DNA of 64,000 nt. Origin: Amylostereum areolatum. Taxonomy: Eukaryota; Basidiomycota; Agaricomycetes; Russulales; Stereaceae. The notes under the pieces were generated by a model that was not told the DNA's origin, made no database searches, and saw nothing but the letters and a program-made list of their open reading frames with translations. The stretch spans positions 558,001 to 622,000 of the forward strand of contig SAXG01000007.1 of NCBI GenBank assembly GCA_012932865.1, in the 5' to 3' direction. Both the position numbers and the translations under genes were made by a program. Below are positions 11,560 to 22,016 of this stretch, one piece after another. Position 1 is the first letter of the stretch. Each line of letters begins with the position of its first letter.

Positions 11560-12239
11560 CAAGAAGGACGAAAGATGGGACAACAAGACAGCCTCGTCAC
11601 CTTGCAATCGATTGGCGGAGTCGAAGAGGATGTTTTGGTCTACCTAATCTGCAGATGTAGGTGGTCAGGCCGATGGCAGGGAGAACGGGCACTGCTCACT
11701 CACTGTTATAGGGTACGCCCCAGGTCTTAGTTCAACGGAAAGGAAGCCTGAAGGAACACGACAGGTTCGTATCGTGGTCAGCCCACGCACCTTCCACTTT
11801 CATTTTGAACTTACTGTGCAGGGAATTTATTTGAGGCTTCGATGGGTGGAGTAGTGACGGTCTTGGATCTTTGACGAACAAGAGGATGTGTATGTATAGG
11901 ATCCGATTGGAGGTCCTACATAGAACGGCAGGGGTAGTTCGACTTGTATGAGATAGGCGCTACTGGTGAAGCAGACACCGGCAGCTGTGTGGATTAAAAG
12001 TCGGAAGGAAGGACTCTGAGTGGGTGATAGTGGCAAGAGACAAGGGGCAAGAGACGTGATGCTGACCTTCGATCGGGTGATGATTGGATCACACATGGGA
12101 CGGAAAGCAGTTCCGAAAACAAAACCCTGTAAAACCCGTTATGAGGAGTGGGTGGGATATAACCTTCCGATGACGCTGAAGAAAGGCGTTGAAGACCTCC
12201 GCATGGTACTTGGAAACCAGCAGCCGCACTGCCCGCTCG
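11560..12239. other. upstream region of TPR-CHAT 1, no supported gene
   Basis: No frame with coding character or convincing splice pattern was found. It probably contains the promoter and 5' leader of the minus-strand TPR-CHAT gene. Confidence 0.45.
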
Positions 12240-13230
12240 CCCAATGAGTCCTAGGCTGCGGCCGGACATCCCTCTGGACGTGGCCGGTAGGATCTCCATC
12301 CACAATCGCAGCAGCAGAAGGACGTTGAGGCGATAGAGACCTGCATGCAGGTAAGGATTGTCGGAACAAGGTGGAGGAGGGCTTGAAGGAAGAAGGAAGA
12401 ACAGACCACTACTCTGCGTTTTACGTTGTCTGGGCCGGGTATGTCTTGGAACGGTGCGGGCGTTGAACGTCGAGGTTCCAAGCGGGCTGAGACGGAGGAC
12501 AACGCAACCTTGGACTGAAACGTTGGCGGCGCATACCAGATGAGACTGGCGTAGCAGGAAGTCAATGAAAGACCGGGATGGTTGGATACCACGGTAGCTT
12601 GAGTCTTGAAGCTTGACTAGATAGTTGCGTAGGTGTGACCGTGTAAATAGTGCAGGACAAATGTCGTAGAGAGAAAGGTTGAATTCAATCTATCTTTTAA
12701 ACTACACGTTCACTACCTATACCTGAAAAGCAACCTCAGCAAGCTGAATCGCAGGAAACTGGAAAAGGAGTAGACGCACGGTGTACCCCGAGGGATGTTC
12801 ATCGCTGATTCCCAAACATCCTCCATGACTACCACGCATCCCAACCTGCGACTCGTGAGCCATAATTCCCGTAGCAGCTACCTGTCGCGTTGAGTTGCAG
12901 CGATCGGCGAACTCAGAACTTGTATACAAACCCGGGCAGGACCTTGCTCGTTCACGGTGCGCCTAACCGATCTGAAGCTCCCGAATGGTTACACCGATCT
13001 TCGAAATCGATCCGGTGTGCACATGGGACGATGTCGGCAGTGGTTCGTTTGGCAGGACAGGCAGAGAGACATGGAGAAGATGAAGGCGGGAAACTCGAAA
13101 CGGCGCGGAGTAGTCTCCGTGGCTGACCTTACTCAGAAGACAGTCGTTCTTACGGCGCGGAGTCGGCCCTACGCCAGCAGTGGCCACCAATGACCATGCG
13201 CCACCGGGCTCTGCGTCAGCCACTTCTCAC
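12240..13230 (-). repeat. duplicated block (copy 1) upstream of TPR-CHAT 1
   Basis: Two stretches here, about 13130-12990 and 12600-12290 on the minus strand, have clear counterparts in the same order and orientation at about 36820-36930 and 37380-37680 on the plus strand. Shared words include CCAACGTTTCAGTCCAA, CCCGGCCCAGACA and CAGGTCTCTAT, and matching frames read PGPDNVKR / PGPDSTKR. It may be a decayed gene segment or part of a segmental duplication. Just outside, 13111-13150 is a 40-bp sequence that recurs at 58280-58318. Confidence 0.6.
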
Positions 13231-13675
13231 CCGCCGTCCCCAGCTGTCCCCACGCAACTCGAAATCCTGACTTTTCTCATCCCTTTCGCACGACATATCT
13301 ACTGAGGCTGCTGTATCTTCTGTGCACCTCTCGAATCGCAGGCCGGAGCTCTAGTTAGTAGTCGTCGATGGTGCCAAGTCTCATTCCCTAGAATTCTAAG
13401 TACCAGGCAGCGGCGCTGGCCAGTCGAACGCTCCCCGCCAATCGTCCTTCCGCCGTCCACCAACGGGCTGAACGAACCTTCTGGTCGAGAAATTGGCGTA
13501 CGCATCCGGACTCGCGCGGGCCCGCCCTCCGAGTCTCAGCACCAGTCTGAACCGACATCTCCTCGGACTCGCACACCCGCCCGTCTCACATCCCAAGACA
13601 CCCCGCTTCTGCCCCACATAACCCTCGGCCTCTCCCCGATGCACCCAAGCCCAAGCCCGTCCAAGACACCCCCCA

Positions 13676-13706
<31 letters not shown>
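13676..13706. repeat. (GAC)n trinucleotide repeat
   Basis: About ten GAC/CGA units directly precede the P1 start. In the frame continuous with P1 they would encode polyarginine. Confidence 0.85.
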
Positions 13707-13709
13707 ACG

Positions 13710-14377
13710 ATGTTCCTCCTCGCCTCGGCCGTGCTCAACGTCGTGGTCACCGTCCATCCCATCTGCAACGTCCTCTGCCGCACCTACACCCTCTTCCCCG
13801 CGCCCTCTCGATCCGTCCAGCATCCCAGATCCTCCTACGTTCTCGGGAAAGAGCGCTGCAGGTGGCGAACGAGCGTACCCGGTGCGTCTGCGCCGTCCCG
13901 TATACGATCCGACCACCCCTGACCGATCTCCCAGGCCCGTCCCTGCTTTCCAACGCCCCTTCGTGCCCGCCGACGCCCAGCGCGTCACCGTCGTCACCCA
14001 CCCAACCAAGTCCCCCAAGCCCCGTCCCTCCCCCACCGACCCTCTCGCCCTCAGATCCCCTCTCCGACGCCGCCGTCCTCATCCTCACCCCCCACACCTC
14101 GGACGACGCGGCGACACGCGCGCTGGCCAAGCACGCCCCTATCGTCGCCCCGTCCCCCCGCCCGGACTTCGTCGACGACCCCCTCCGCCGCGCTCAGATG
14201 CAGTCCTACGCCCGCGCGGCGACGCCGCGACACCCCGCGCCCGCCCCGCGCCCGGCGGGCCTCCGGCCGTTGCTCCTCCCGCGCCGGCACGGGGTTCGTG
14301 AGCCGAGTCCACCGACGCACCACCGCAAGTCGCGGCTGCGAGTGCTGGTCCTTCCGCGGCGGGCGGGGCTACAGTAG
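13710..14377 (+). CDS. small paralogous-family protein P1
   Basis: Two exons (13710-13881, 13935-14377) total 615 nt, 204 aa. The family is not recognised. Exon 1 encodes a hydrophobic start (MFLLASAVLNVVVTV, then NVLCRTY). Exon 2 is rich in Pro and Ser and ends in a motif shared with two other genes in the window: VDDPLRRAQMQSYARAA, then GLRPLLLPRRHG. The intron interrupts the codon after its first base in all three. Upstream, the frame stays open to about 13554 through an Arg run encoded by a (CGA)n repeat. The position of an ATG in paralogue P3 is ATC here, so the present start may be a fallback. Confidence 0.55.
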
Positions 14378-14741
14378 GCGTTGTTGGGATGCGTGTGCGT
14401 AGTCGGGGGGTCTGTCTTTCTTTCCTTGGGGTAGCTTGATTGTATGGATTACCGCATGGATTGTTTGTACGATATCGAGGATCGTTTCGCGTATCTTGAG
14501 CTCTCCTTCGACCATCCTGCCATCGTCGATCGTCCTTCAGCTGCGACCAGACGGGGCACCCAACTTCGAAAGCATCCATAAGCAGCACAGCTCACATTCG
14601 GATCCTCGAGCACATCCGCACCATGTATCGTACATACACCACACCGAGCCCCACGCGCATAAGTATATCCAGCAGCCCCATCCATCCATCCATCCATCCA
14701 TCCCCATCCCCATCCCCATCCCCATCACAGCACCCACCCAC
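14378..14741. other. convergent intergenic region
   Basis: Lies between the ends of P1 and the thiolase gene. It holds a microsatellite but no supported gene. Confidence 0.5.
14675..14726. repeat. (CATC)n and (CCCCAT)n microsatellites
   Basis: Repeats of CATC run into repeats of CCCCAT just downstream of the thiolase stop codon, probably in its 3' untranslated region. Confidence 0.9.
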
Positions 14742-16787
14742 TCACAACTTGGCAAACTCGAGCACGTGCTCGGAGTACGCCTTCGCCTTGACCTTGTCCA
14801 CGTCCGCGCGCGTGATCGGCCGACACTCGTACGCGTGGTTGTACCCGAGCCTGCAACGAGCCGTCCACCGATCGTCAGCCTCACGGACAAGACGGGGACG
14901 AGCGAACGCGGGGGGGGGGGGGGGGGGGGGGGCGATGAGCAGCAAGAAACCCGCACCTATCCCGCCCGTCCGTCCCTCCCGCCTTGTAGAACTCCGGCCG
15001 GCGAAGGAGGCTGACGACGACCGCGCCCCCGAGCCCGACATTGTGCACGAGCCCGTACTTCCCGCGCCTGTCGGGGATGTCGAACAAGCCCGGGGCCTGC
15101 ATCGGCCCCGCCCCTAAAACACCGCATCGTCAGCACTCCTTCGTCGTCGTTCAGGAGAAAGCGCGGTCCAGAGCGTACAGTCGCGGAGTTGCACTGTGAG
15201 GGAAAGACGTGGATTTTTTAAGTTGGAAAAGGCGGCAAAAGGGAGGAGGGGAAGGGAGCGTACTGGCGATGTAGAAGTGCATGCCGAGGCCGGTCGCGCC
15301 GAGGGGGTGGCCCTTGGCCTCGAGGCCGCCGCTGGGGTTCACGACGTATTTCCCACCGTACTGGAGAACGCGAGGGGTCATGTCAGCCCCAAGGGCCCGC
15401 TCACGAGAAGAGCGCGGAGCACTGGCACACATACCGTATTGTCCCCCCGCTCGACCAACTTATGCGCCTCGTCCATCGCACACAGCCCGAGCGCGGGATA
15501 CGTGATAAGCTGCCCGTCGACCCCGTCAGCACGCAAGGAACATGTAAGTGCGCAAATGCCAAAAAAAAAAGTGACAAGCGCCACGCACCTCGTTCGCGGA
15601 GAAGCAGTCGTGCAGCTCGACGACGCCGACGAGGTCGCGGCCCTCGCCCGGCCCAAAGCCCGCGATCGCGAACGCGTCGTCCGCGCCCTTCTTCGACATC
15701 CCGAACCCGACCACGTCCATCGCGTCCGCGCCCGTGAACGCGCCCGGGCCGTCCGTCGTGAGCGTCTGCGCGACGATCTCGATCGCCTGGTTCTCGAGCC
15801 CGTGCGCGTGCACGAACGCCTCGGACGCGACGACGTTGCACGCCGCGCCGTCCTAAACAAACGACCGTGTGCGAGGGCGACTTAAGCACGGCGCGCGCGC
15901 CGGTGGAGGATGGGGAGGGAGGGGGGGGACACGCACCGAGGTGGGGCTGCACATGAACTTGGTGAGCTCGTTCGTGATCTTGGGCGCGTCCAGGACCTGC
16001 TGCTCGCTCCACCCGTCGCGGAACTGCGAATACGGGTTCTTCACCGAGTGTTTGTGGTTCTTCGCCGCTGCGCGCTCGCATCAGCCTCCCGCCCCCCGTC
16101 CTGTGCCCAGCACGCACGCACCGATTTTCGCGAGATGCGTGACGTCCCCCCCGTACCGGTCGAAGTACTCCTTCGCGCCGTTCCCGAACATCCGCGGCGC
16201 GCCCGGCCCGTGGTTCAGGCCCAGGTGCGCCTCCGCGCGGAGGTTCGCGGCGTCGAGCGCGAGGCCGGGCGGGGGGCGGTCGGGGAAGTTCGTGCCGAGG
16301 CTGCCGGGGCGCATGCGCTCGAACCCGAGCGCGAGCGCGCACTCGGCGAGGCCGCCGCGGACGAGGTTCGCGGCGTGGTAGAGCGCGGTGCTCCCGGTCG
16401 AGCAGTTGTTGTTCACGTTCGTGATCGGGATCGCGGTCAGCCCGAGGTTGTAGAGCGCGGCCTGGCCGCAGGTGGAGTCGCCGTAGACGTAGCCGACGTA
16501 CGCGTGCTCGACGGCGTCGTAGGTGATCCCTGGTGGTCCGGCGTCGGCGCGCGTGTGCCATATGAAAAGAACGGTTACGCACCGGCGTCCAACAACGCTT
16601 TGGTCGCGGCCTCCAGGCCCATCTACAATGCAACACAGCTGAGCGCTACCCCGCCTTGCCCCGCACTGTCGAAGCAAACGATGGCAGCAGCACTCACGTC
16701 GTTCGTCGTTCTCGTGCCCCGTGGCTTGATGAACGCGGTGCATCCGATGCCGATGATGAAAACGCGACGTCCTTTGGGAGGTGCCAT
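14742..16787 (-). CDS. SCP2/SCPx-type thiolase, peroxisomal
   Basis: A multi-exon thiolase-superfamily protein of the sterol-carrier (SCP-x) type without a separate SCP2 domain. The start [15 protein letters not shown] is followed by the acylation-site motif [13 protein letters not shown] with the catalytic Cys, then [22 protein letters not shown] and [14 protein letters not shown] with a conserved His. The last residues are AKL, a peroxisomal targeting signal type 1. It should cleave 3-oxoacyl-CoA in peroxisomal oxidation of branched or sterol-derived chains; the substrate is inferred from the family. The ATG at 16787 starts the first conserved strand. The last intron (14851-14956) carries a run of 23 C on the sense strand. 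Internal exon edges were not all fixed. Confidence 0.88.
14910..14932. repeat. G23 homopolymer in thiolase intron
   Basis: Twenty-three consecutive G on the plus strand, inside the last intron of the minus-strand thiolase gene. Its exact length may reflect slippage in the genome or in sequencing. Confidence 0.9.
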
Positions 16788-17145
16788 GGTCAGTTGTGCG
16801 ATGATGGACGTCAAGAGCGCTTTATGTATTGGCGCGGACGGGAACTGAAGTAACCGGGTTTCCCCACAGCCGACCCCGCAACCCCGCACATGCCTTCGTG
16901 CCCCGGTCAGCAGAACATCGTCACCTGCTCTGTCCTCTCATCCACCCTACGTGTCCGCTCTCCGTCCTGGAACTTGCAGGTGGCACACAGTAAACCCGAT
17001 TTGCATTTCACCCCTCAGGCGAATTCGACGTACGACAACTATGAGAGCACTCGATGGTTCGAACGACTGGATGATAATATGTACGGCACATGGGAAACCT
17101 GCCTCTGGATGACAGAGGCAGCGGGAGAACGCATACACGGACGCC
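16788..17145. other. thiolase promoter and eIF5 3' region
   Basis: Short gap between the eIF5 stop and the thiolase start, both on the minus strand. No gene is seen. Confidence 0.5.
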
Positions 17146-18505
17146 CTATTCCTCGTCTTCGTCATCCTCAGCCTCCTGGAGCCACTGCACCGAACAAACT
17201 AAATCAGAGACCGCCCGCGACACGCAAACGCGTGAAAACGCACCTTCAAGAAAGGCTCGCTGGCCTTCCTGACCTTCTTGCTCGTGTCCTTGTCCACGTA
17301 CTTCTTGCTGACGTGCGTGCCCCAGGTCGTGACGACCTCCTCCTCGAGGATGTCCGCCTGGTAGAACACCATGAGGATCTTCGGAACGGTAGGGACGAGG
17401 TCCGGGTGCTCGAGGCCGACCAGACGCTCGATCCCGCCCAGGAGCGCCTTCTGATGTTTCTCCGAAGTGACCATCTGCGTCTCTGTCAGCACACGATCCG
17501 CACCGGAGACGACGGAGAGACAACACACCTTGGCGAATATAGCCGTGTACTTCGGGATCTCACCCACCACGTTCTCGGTGAAAAGCGTCTGCGCGAGGAC
17601 CTGCACGGCCTTGTGTTTCTTCTCGATCCCGAGCTCCTGCACCTTCTTGAACACGTCCACCGCGTTCGCGTCCGGGTTCTCCTGCACCCAGCGTCCAAGG
17701 CGCGAGTACGGGCTGTCCGCGTCCTCGTCGCTGTCGTCGTCCCCGCCGATGGCCATGTTGCCCAAGCCCGCGTTGAGGGCGTCCTGGCGCCTTTTCACAG
17801 CCTCGGGCGAGGTGTCCGCAGACCAATCCTCCTTGGCGAGCGCCGCGTCCTGGTTCAGTTCGGCGGCCTCCGCCTTGATGCGGCGCGAGAGCTCGTCGTC
17901 GCTGCCAGCGCCGTCCCCATCCTCCCCGTCGCCGTTGGCCTCGCCGCCGGGGGGCGTGGGTGCCTCTGCGTGGCCGCCCTTCTTCCCCTTCTTGTTCTTC
18001 TTGGGCGGGTTCTTGATGATGTAGGTCGCAAGCTTGTGACGCATGTCGACGTTGGTGCGCTCGCCGCAGGCCTTGCAGTCGCGGATGATCATTTCGTTCT
18101 TGGTGAGCGTGAGGTCGGTCTCCGGGTTCTTGCACGCGCCGCAGAGCACGAACTTGTCGATGAAGCCGTCGAGGAGCTCGCGGAGGCGGGCGGCGTCGTG
18201 GGCGCCGTTGACGATGTACCGGTCGTTCTTTTCGTCGACGGTGGTCTGAGCGCCGAGCTCCGAGCCGAAGAACTTGGTGGGGTAGGTGGGCGGACGGGAG
18301 AGGGCACGAGCGACGTCCGACATGTTCGGGATGACGGTTTTGATGCCGTTGCCTTTGCCCTCGATCTTGGTGAGCAAGAGGGGCATGCTGTGAGCGGAGG
18401 GTAAGCGTGGGGTCAGGCGACGGAGCACAGCGTGGCAGGGGAGACGCACCGGTAGCGGTAGAACTTGTCATCGACGTCGCGACGGATGTTGACAATGCCG
18501 GCCAT
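17146..18505 (-). CDS. TIF5: translation initiation factor eIF5
   Basis: Four exons (18505-18450, 18387-17529, 17474-17244, 17184-17146) total 1185 nt, 394 aa. eIF5 is the GTPase-activating protein for eIF2 in start-codon recognition. The N-terminal eIF2B/eIF5 fold begins MAGIVNIRRDVDDKFYRYRM and contains the zinc ribbon (CGACKNPET, then CKACGER). A Lys-rich and acidic linker follows, then a HEAT-like W2/MIF4G domain (VTSEKHQKALLGGIERL) ending in the aromatic-acidic tail FLKWLQEAEDDEDEE that binds eIF2-beta and eIF2B. The intron 17475-17528 is 54 nt with no in-frame stop, so retention would insert 18 residues. Confidence 0.96.
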
Positions 18506-19172
18506 ACTGGGCAGATTTTAACGCTGAAAAGGGGGGGGGGGGTGAGAACGCGGACAACGAGGGTGGAAGAAAGGAGACGAACGGTACTGGATATGTTGGG
18601 GTGGATAAAACGCGATAATTCCGGTATGATTGCGGGGGGTCGAAGCATGAATCTTCTGTTCAAGCAGAAGATATTGAGGTGAGAGTGAAAAAGGTGGGAC
18701 GAAATCGTGGGCGAGCAGCGGCAGGGAGGAAGCGAGAGGAGATCGTGGACGGGACGAAGAAAGCCCTGCCGTCGTCTCCGAGTCCCCTTATAAGCCCCTC
18801 CCTCGGCACCTTCCGGGCCTCGGACCCACACGCGTCAATTTTTACTTTCCAACTCCCCTTCAAGGCATCGAGAACAACTCATGATAGACCATCTCGCTAT
18901 CAACGTCGCACCCTTTGCCCCCATCTCTTTTGGCAACTGCTCGTCATGTTCGTCACAACTGTCACCGCCTAGACACACCCCCTCCCTAAATAAGATTCGG
19001 TGGCTGGTCACATTGTCGAGCACTGGGCCGGAGCGCCACGTTGCTTGCCGGCCACTGAGGTACCCTTTCGTCACCTCGCGCACCAAGGCGCCAGGGTCTA
19101 AACACAGGTGGCTCGCCAATGTATAGGTATGTACCACGGTGGCACGCAGCATCACGGACGGATCTACAAGCT
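18506..19172. other. eIF5 promoter and 3' region of permease 1
   Basis: Holds a G run at about 18531-18542 just upstream of the eIF5 start and pyrimidine-rich stretches, but no supported gene. Confidence 0.5.
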
Positions 19173-21522
19173 TCAGTACACGCCGGCCTCTGTTTCCTTC
19201 ACGTCCTCCTTCACATCTTCCGCACTCCCCTTCACGTCCTCCACGCTCTCCTTCCCCTGCCCGCCCGACCACTTCCGAACGGCATACCCCTCCACCGTCG
19301 CCACGGGCCCCCGGAACCAGTGCACCCCGCCGTACTTCGGGCAGTAGTACCACCCGAGCGAGAGGAGGAGCGTGCCCCCGAGCACGACCACCGTGTAGTT
19401 CATGTCCCGCCCGTCGGTCTCCTTCGTCGTCGGGAACAGAAACACGATGCTCGTGAACGTCATCCACAGCACCGCTATCACCGCACACGGCAGGCTCTGC
19501 GGCGTCCATCCTCCCATCAGCTCCCCCCTCCCAAGGAAAGAACACCAGAAAAAGAACACCCACGAAAACGCCGAGCGAAAACGGCCCGTCCGCCCACCCG
19601 TTCTCCCGACGCCACACCCACCGCACCGCGATCGGGACCGAGTACGCGACGTACAGCCCGACGATGGACAGCGCGAAAATCGCGCCCGTCGCCTGGTCGC
19701 CCGCGAACCCGAGCAGACCGAGCACCAGCGCGCCCGCGGCGGTGAAGAGCACGGTGTTGACCGGCGTGCCCGTGTGCGCGTTCATGCGGTACAGGCGGGC
19801 GGAGAACGGCAGCGCGCCGTCGCGCGAGAAGGCGAAGGACTGGCGGGAGGCGGCGAGCATCTTCCCAGGCGTGAGTGACTGGTCAGGCAGCGAAGGAGGA
19901 CGGACGCATCTTACCATGCTCGAGCCCATCATGTATCTGCACCGACCCCGATGAATTATAGATATCCTTCCATTCCGCCAAGAGAGGAAAGGCGACGCAC
20001 TGAACGGCAACGACGAACGCCCACACCGCCAGCGTGCCCCCCCTCCCAAAGCTGTTCAGGAAGACGAGCGCCATCGGTTGCTCGCTCGCGAACAGCGCGT
20101 CCAGATCCGTGCCCATGCAGAACGCGATGGCGATGTTGATCGCTGGGTTTCAGCCACGAACGCAACGCAGCCGGCGTTCAGCAAAAGCGAGCAGAGGGGA
20201 GGAAAGAGAGCTTGCCGGTTCCGAGAACACCTGAGATGAGGATGGCCCACACGATGGCCCAGGGTACGGCTGTCGCGGCGTTGGACGCCTCCTCGCTGAT
20301 GTGCACGCTCGAGTCGAATGCGCCTTGTCAGTAGAACGATCAGGAATGCAGTGCCTGTCACCAGCAAGTGCCCTCACCGATCACCCACAGCGGAGCCAGG
20401 AAACTGAGGATGAAAGCGTATCCATCGGGCCAGTCGTACTCTGATCAAAAATATCAGCATGCGATCTGAAGGGGTCAAGAGGGCAGAGGAGGCACGGTTG
20501 GTGAAGTTTCCCAGCGCGAAGCTGGCACTGTTACGAAGCTCTGTCGGGGTGGCGGCTGGAAGCGCTACGATGATCGCCACAGACAGTCTGCAAGATAGAC
20601 CACGTATCAGCAACCCGATGATGCACAGAGAGGAAAAGGAGACCACACACAGGATGTTCAACACCACGTACAAACTCTGCAGCCTCGCTAGGAGCCGCGT
20701 TCCGAGGCAGCACACGAACGCGTGCGACACGGTGATCAAAGCATAGACGGCGCTGCCCACGGACGTCGCATCAGTAACCCCAGGGCATCGAAGCAGGAAA
20801 GACCGACAAAGTAGTGCTGTTGGTGGCTCCGTATCCCGCGCCGATGCTAGCGGCCGCCATGACTTGCACCGCCGCGCCCCAGTTTATGCTCGCCACACTA
20901 GCTATGGACCCTATCGTGTTTGCGTCTGCCGTGGAGGGGAGCGTGTTTGAGCGTCGACGTGGACGGACCAATGAACAAAGAGCGGAAGGCACGCACAGCC
21001 CACGATCCAGCAAAGCAAGTTCCGGCAGCGCGGCGACGAGTAGGTGTACGTCCAGAAGTACAACTACGCGCGGAGGAGGTGAGGACCCGATGCGCAGAGA
21101 AGGGCGGGGGAAGACGCACTCCACCCGAGGTCGGGGCGGCGGCTGCGAGCTCTGCCATGGACATCCCGACAAAGAGGATGAACACACTCGCGACGGCCCA
21201 CTGTCCGCGCCATAGACTGTCAACCCATCCGTCTCTCCCAGCACAGCTGGTCCTACATACCCCCCAAACCATCGCCGACGGCCCGCCGTTCGGAATCGAG
21301 TACGTGAGCACGGACCTGGCGCCGAGGACTCAGCGACCGGCGAAATTGGGAGTCGAGGGCCCCGGAGAGAACGCACGCGATACTGGGCAGCAGCCCGATG
21401 ATGCTGAACGCGATCCCGAACACTTCGAGCGGGGTGAACGCGCGCTTGAATTCCTGCTTGTAGCCAAGGTCCGCCAGGAGCGCCTCGTCCGCGCGCGCGA
21501 TGCGGGTTTTGACGTCGTCCAT
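19173..21522 (-). CDS. APC-family amino acid/GABA/choline-type permease 1
   Basis: Multi-exon gene for a membrane transporter of the amino acid-polyamine-organocation superfamily, fungal ACT group (Uga4/Hnm1-like). It begins MDDVKTRIARADEALLADLG, then a family-typical cytosolic segment GYKQEFKRAFTPLEVFGIAFSI, and hydrophobic segments such as SIPNGGPSAMVWG, FVGMSMAEL, PTSGG, INWGAAVQVMAAA and VPWAIVWAILISGVLG. The later half has MLAASRQSFAFSRDGALPFS and YYCPKYGGVHWFRGPV. About 12 membrane helices are expected. The tail is acidic and Lys-rich, ending TEAGVY. The substrate cannot be told. It is in tandem with a close paralogue at 22017-24493. Confidence 0.9.
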
Positions 21523-22016
21523 CCTTATCCTGAGGGGGTGGGGGAAACGATCTGAGGCAGACGGGGTCGACCCTGCTTCTTACAGTACTTATGTATACGG
21601 TATCTGCCTCGAGCGCATTTATACTTGGGTGTGGCGGTGGGGCCAGGTGACCTAAGAAGAGCTTCGCTGGAATATATAAGGTGGAGGGTGAGATAAGGGA
21701 GACGCTCGAGGAAAGGGAGGCTGACTTGGGGTTACCTACGCGCATGAAATGTACGGGACCCCGAAGCGTTGGCCCAAGGATTACGTTTTGGAAGAGAGGT
21801 GCGTTCGCCCCCGAGACACTCAGGTGTTGCAATTTAGAGTAGAAAGAGAACACACAGCGGCCAATCGGTGGTGCGTCAAGTTTGCAACCTTCATCGACCG
21901 TCGTCCCACACTCCAATTCGTTCACCCGAGGCCGTGCACGCAGTGACAAGAAAAAGAATCTATAGCGTGTATCCATCAGTATCGTACCACGTCCTGCCCA
22001 TACATTCCTTTTAACA
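21523..22016. other. intergenic region between tandem permeases
   Basis: Upstream region of permease 1 and downstream region of permease 2. Two AT-rich TATA-like sites are present (21618-21623 and near 21671). Confidence 0.5.
21618..21623 (-). promoter_or_regulatory. putative TATA box of permease 1
   Basis: TATAAA on the minus strand, about 95 bases upstream of the permease 1 ATG, in a GC-rich setting. Position and sequence fit a core promoter element; no other support. Confidence 0.4.

Noticed and set aside
13639..14301. Poly-Asp frame overlapping P1
   Set aside because: Low-complexity reading of a (GAC)n repeat; the P1 frame better matches the hydrophobic start and shared tail of its paralogues.
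15401..16636. 411-codon minus-strand frame rich in Arg
   Set aside because: Out-of-frame reading of the thiolase exons; the thiolase motifs lie in the other frames.
16890..18404. Long open frame on the plus strand (504 codons)
   Set aside because: Antisense shadow of the eIF5 gene on the minus strand, produced by strong GC-rich codon bias; no motifs.
18531..18542. G runs here and at 14910 as telomere or quadruplex promoter signals
   Set aside because: They are simple homopolymers without telomere-type units; those in introns or leaders are better treated as slippage-prone tracts.
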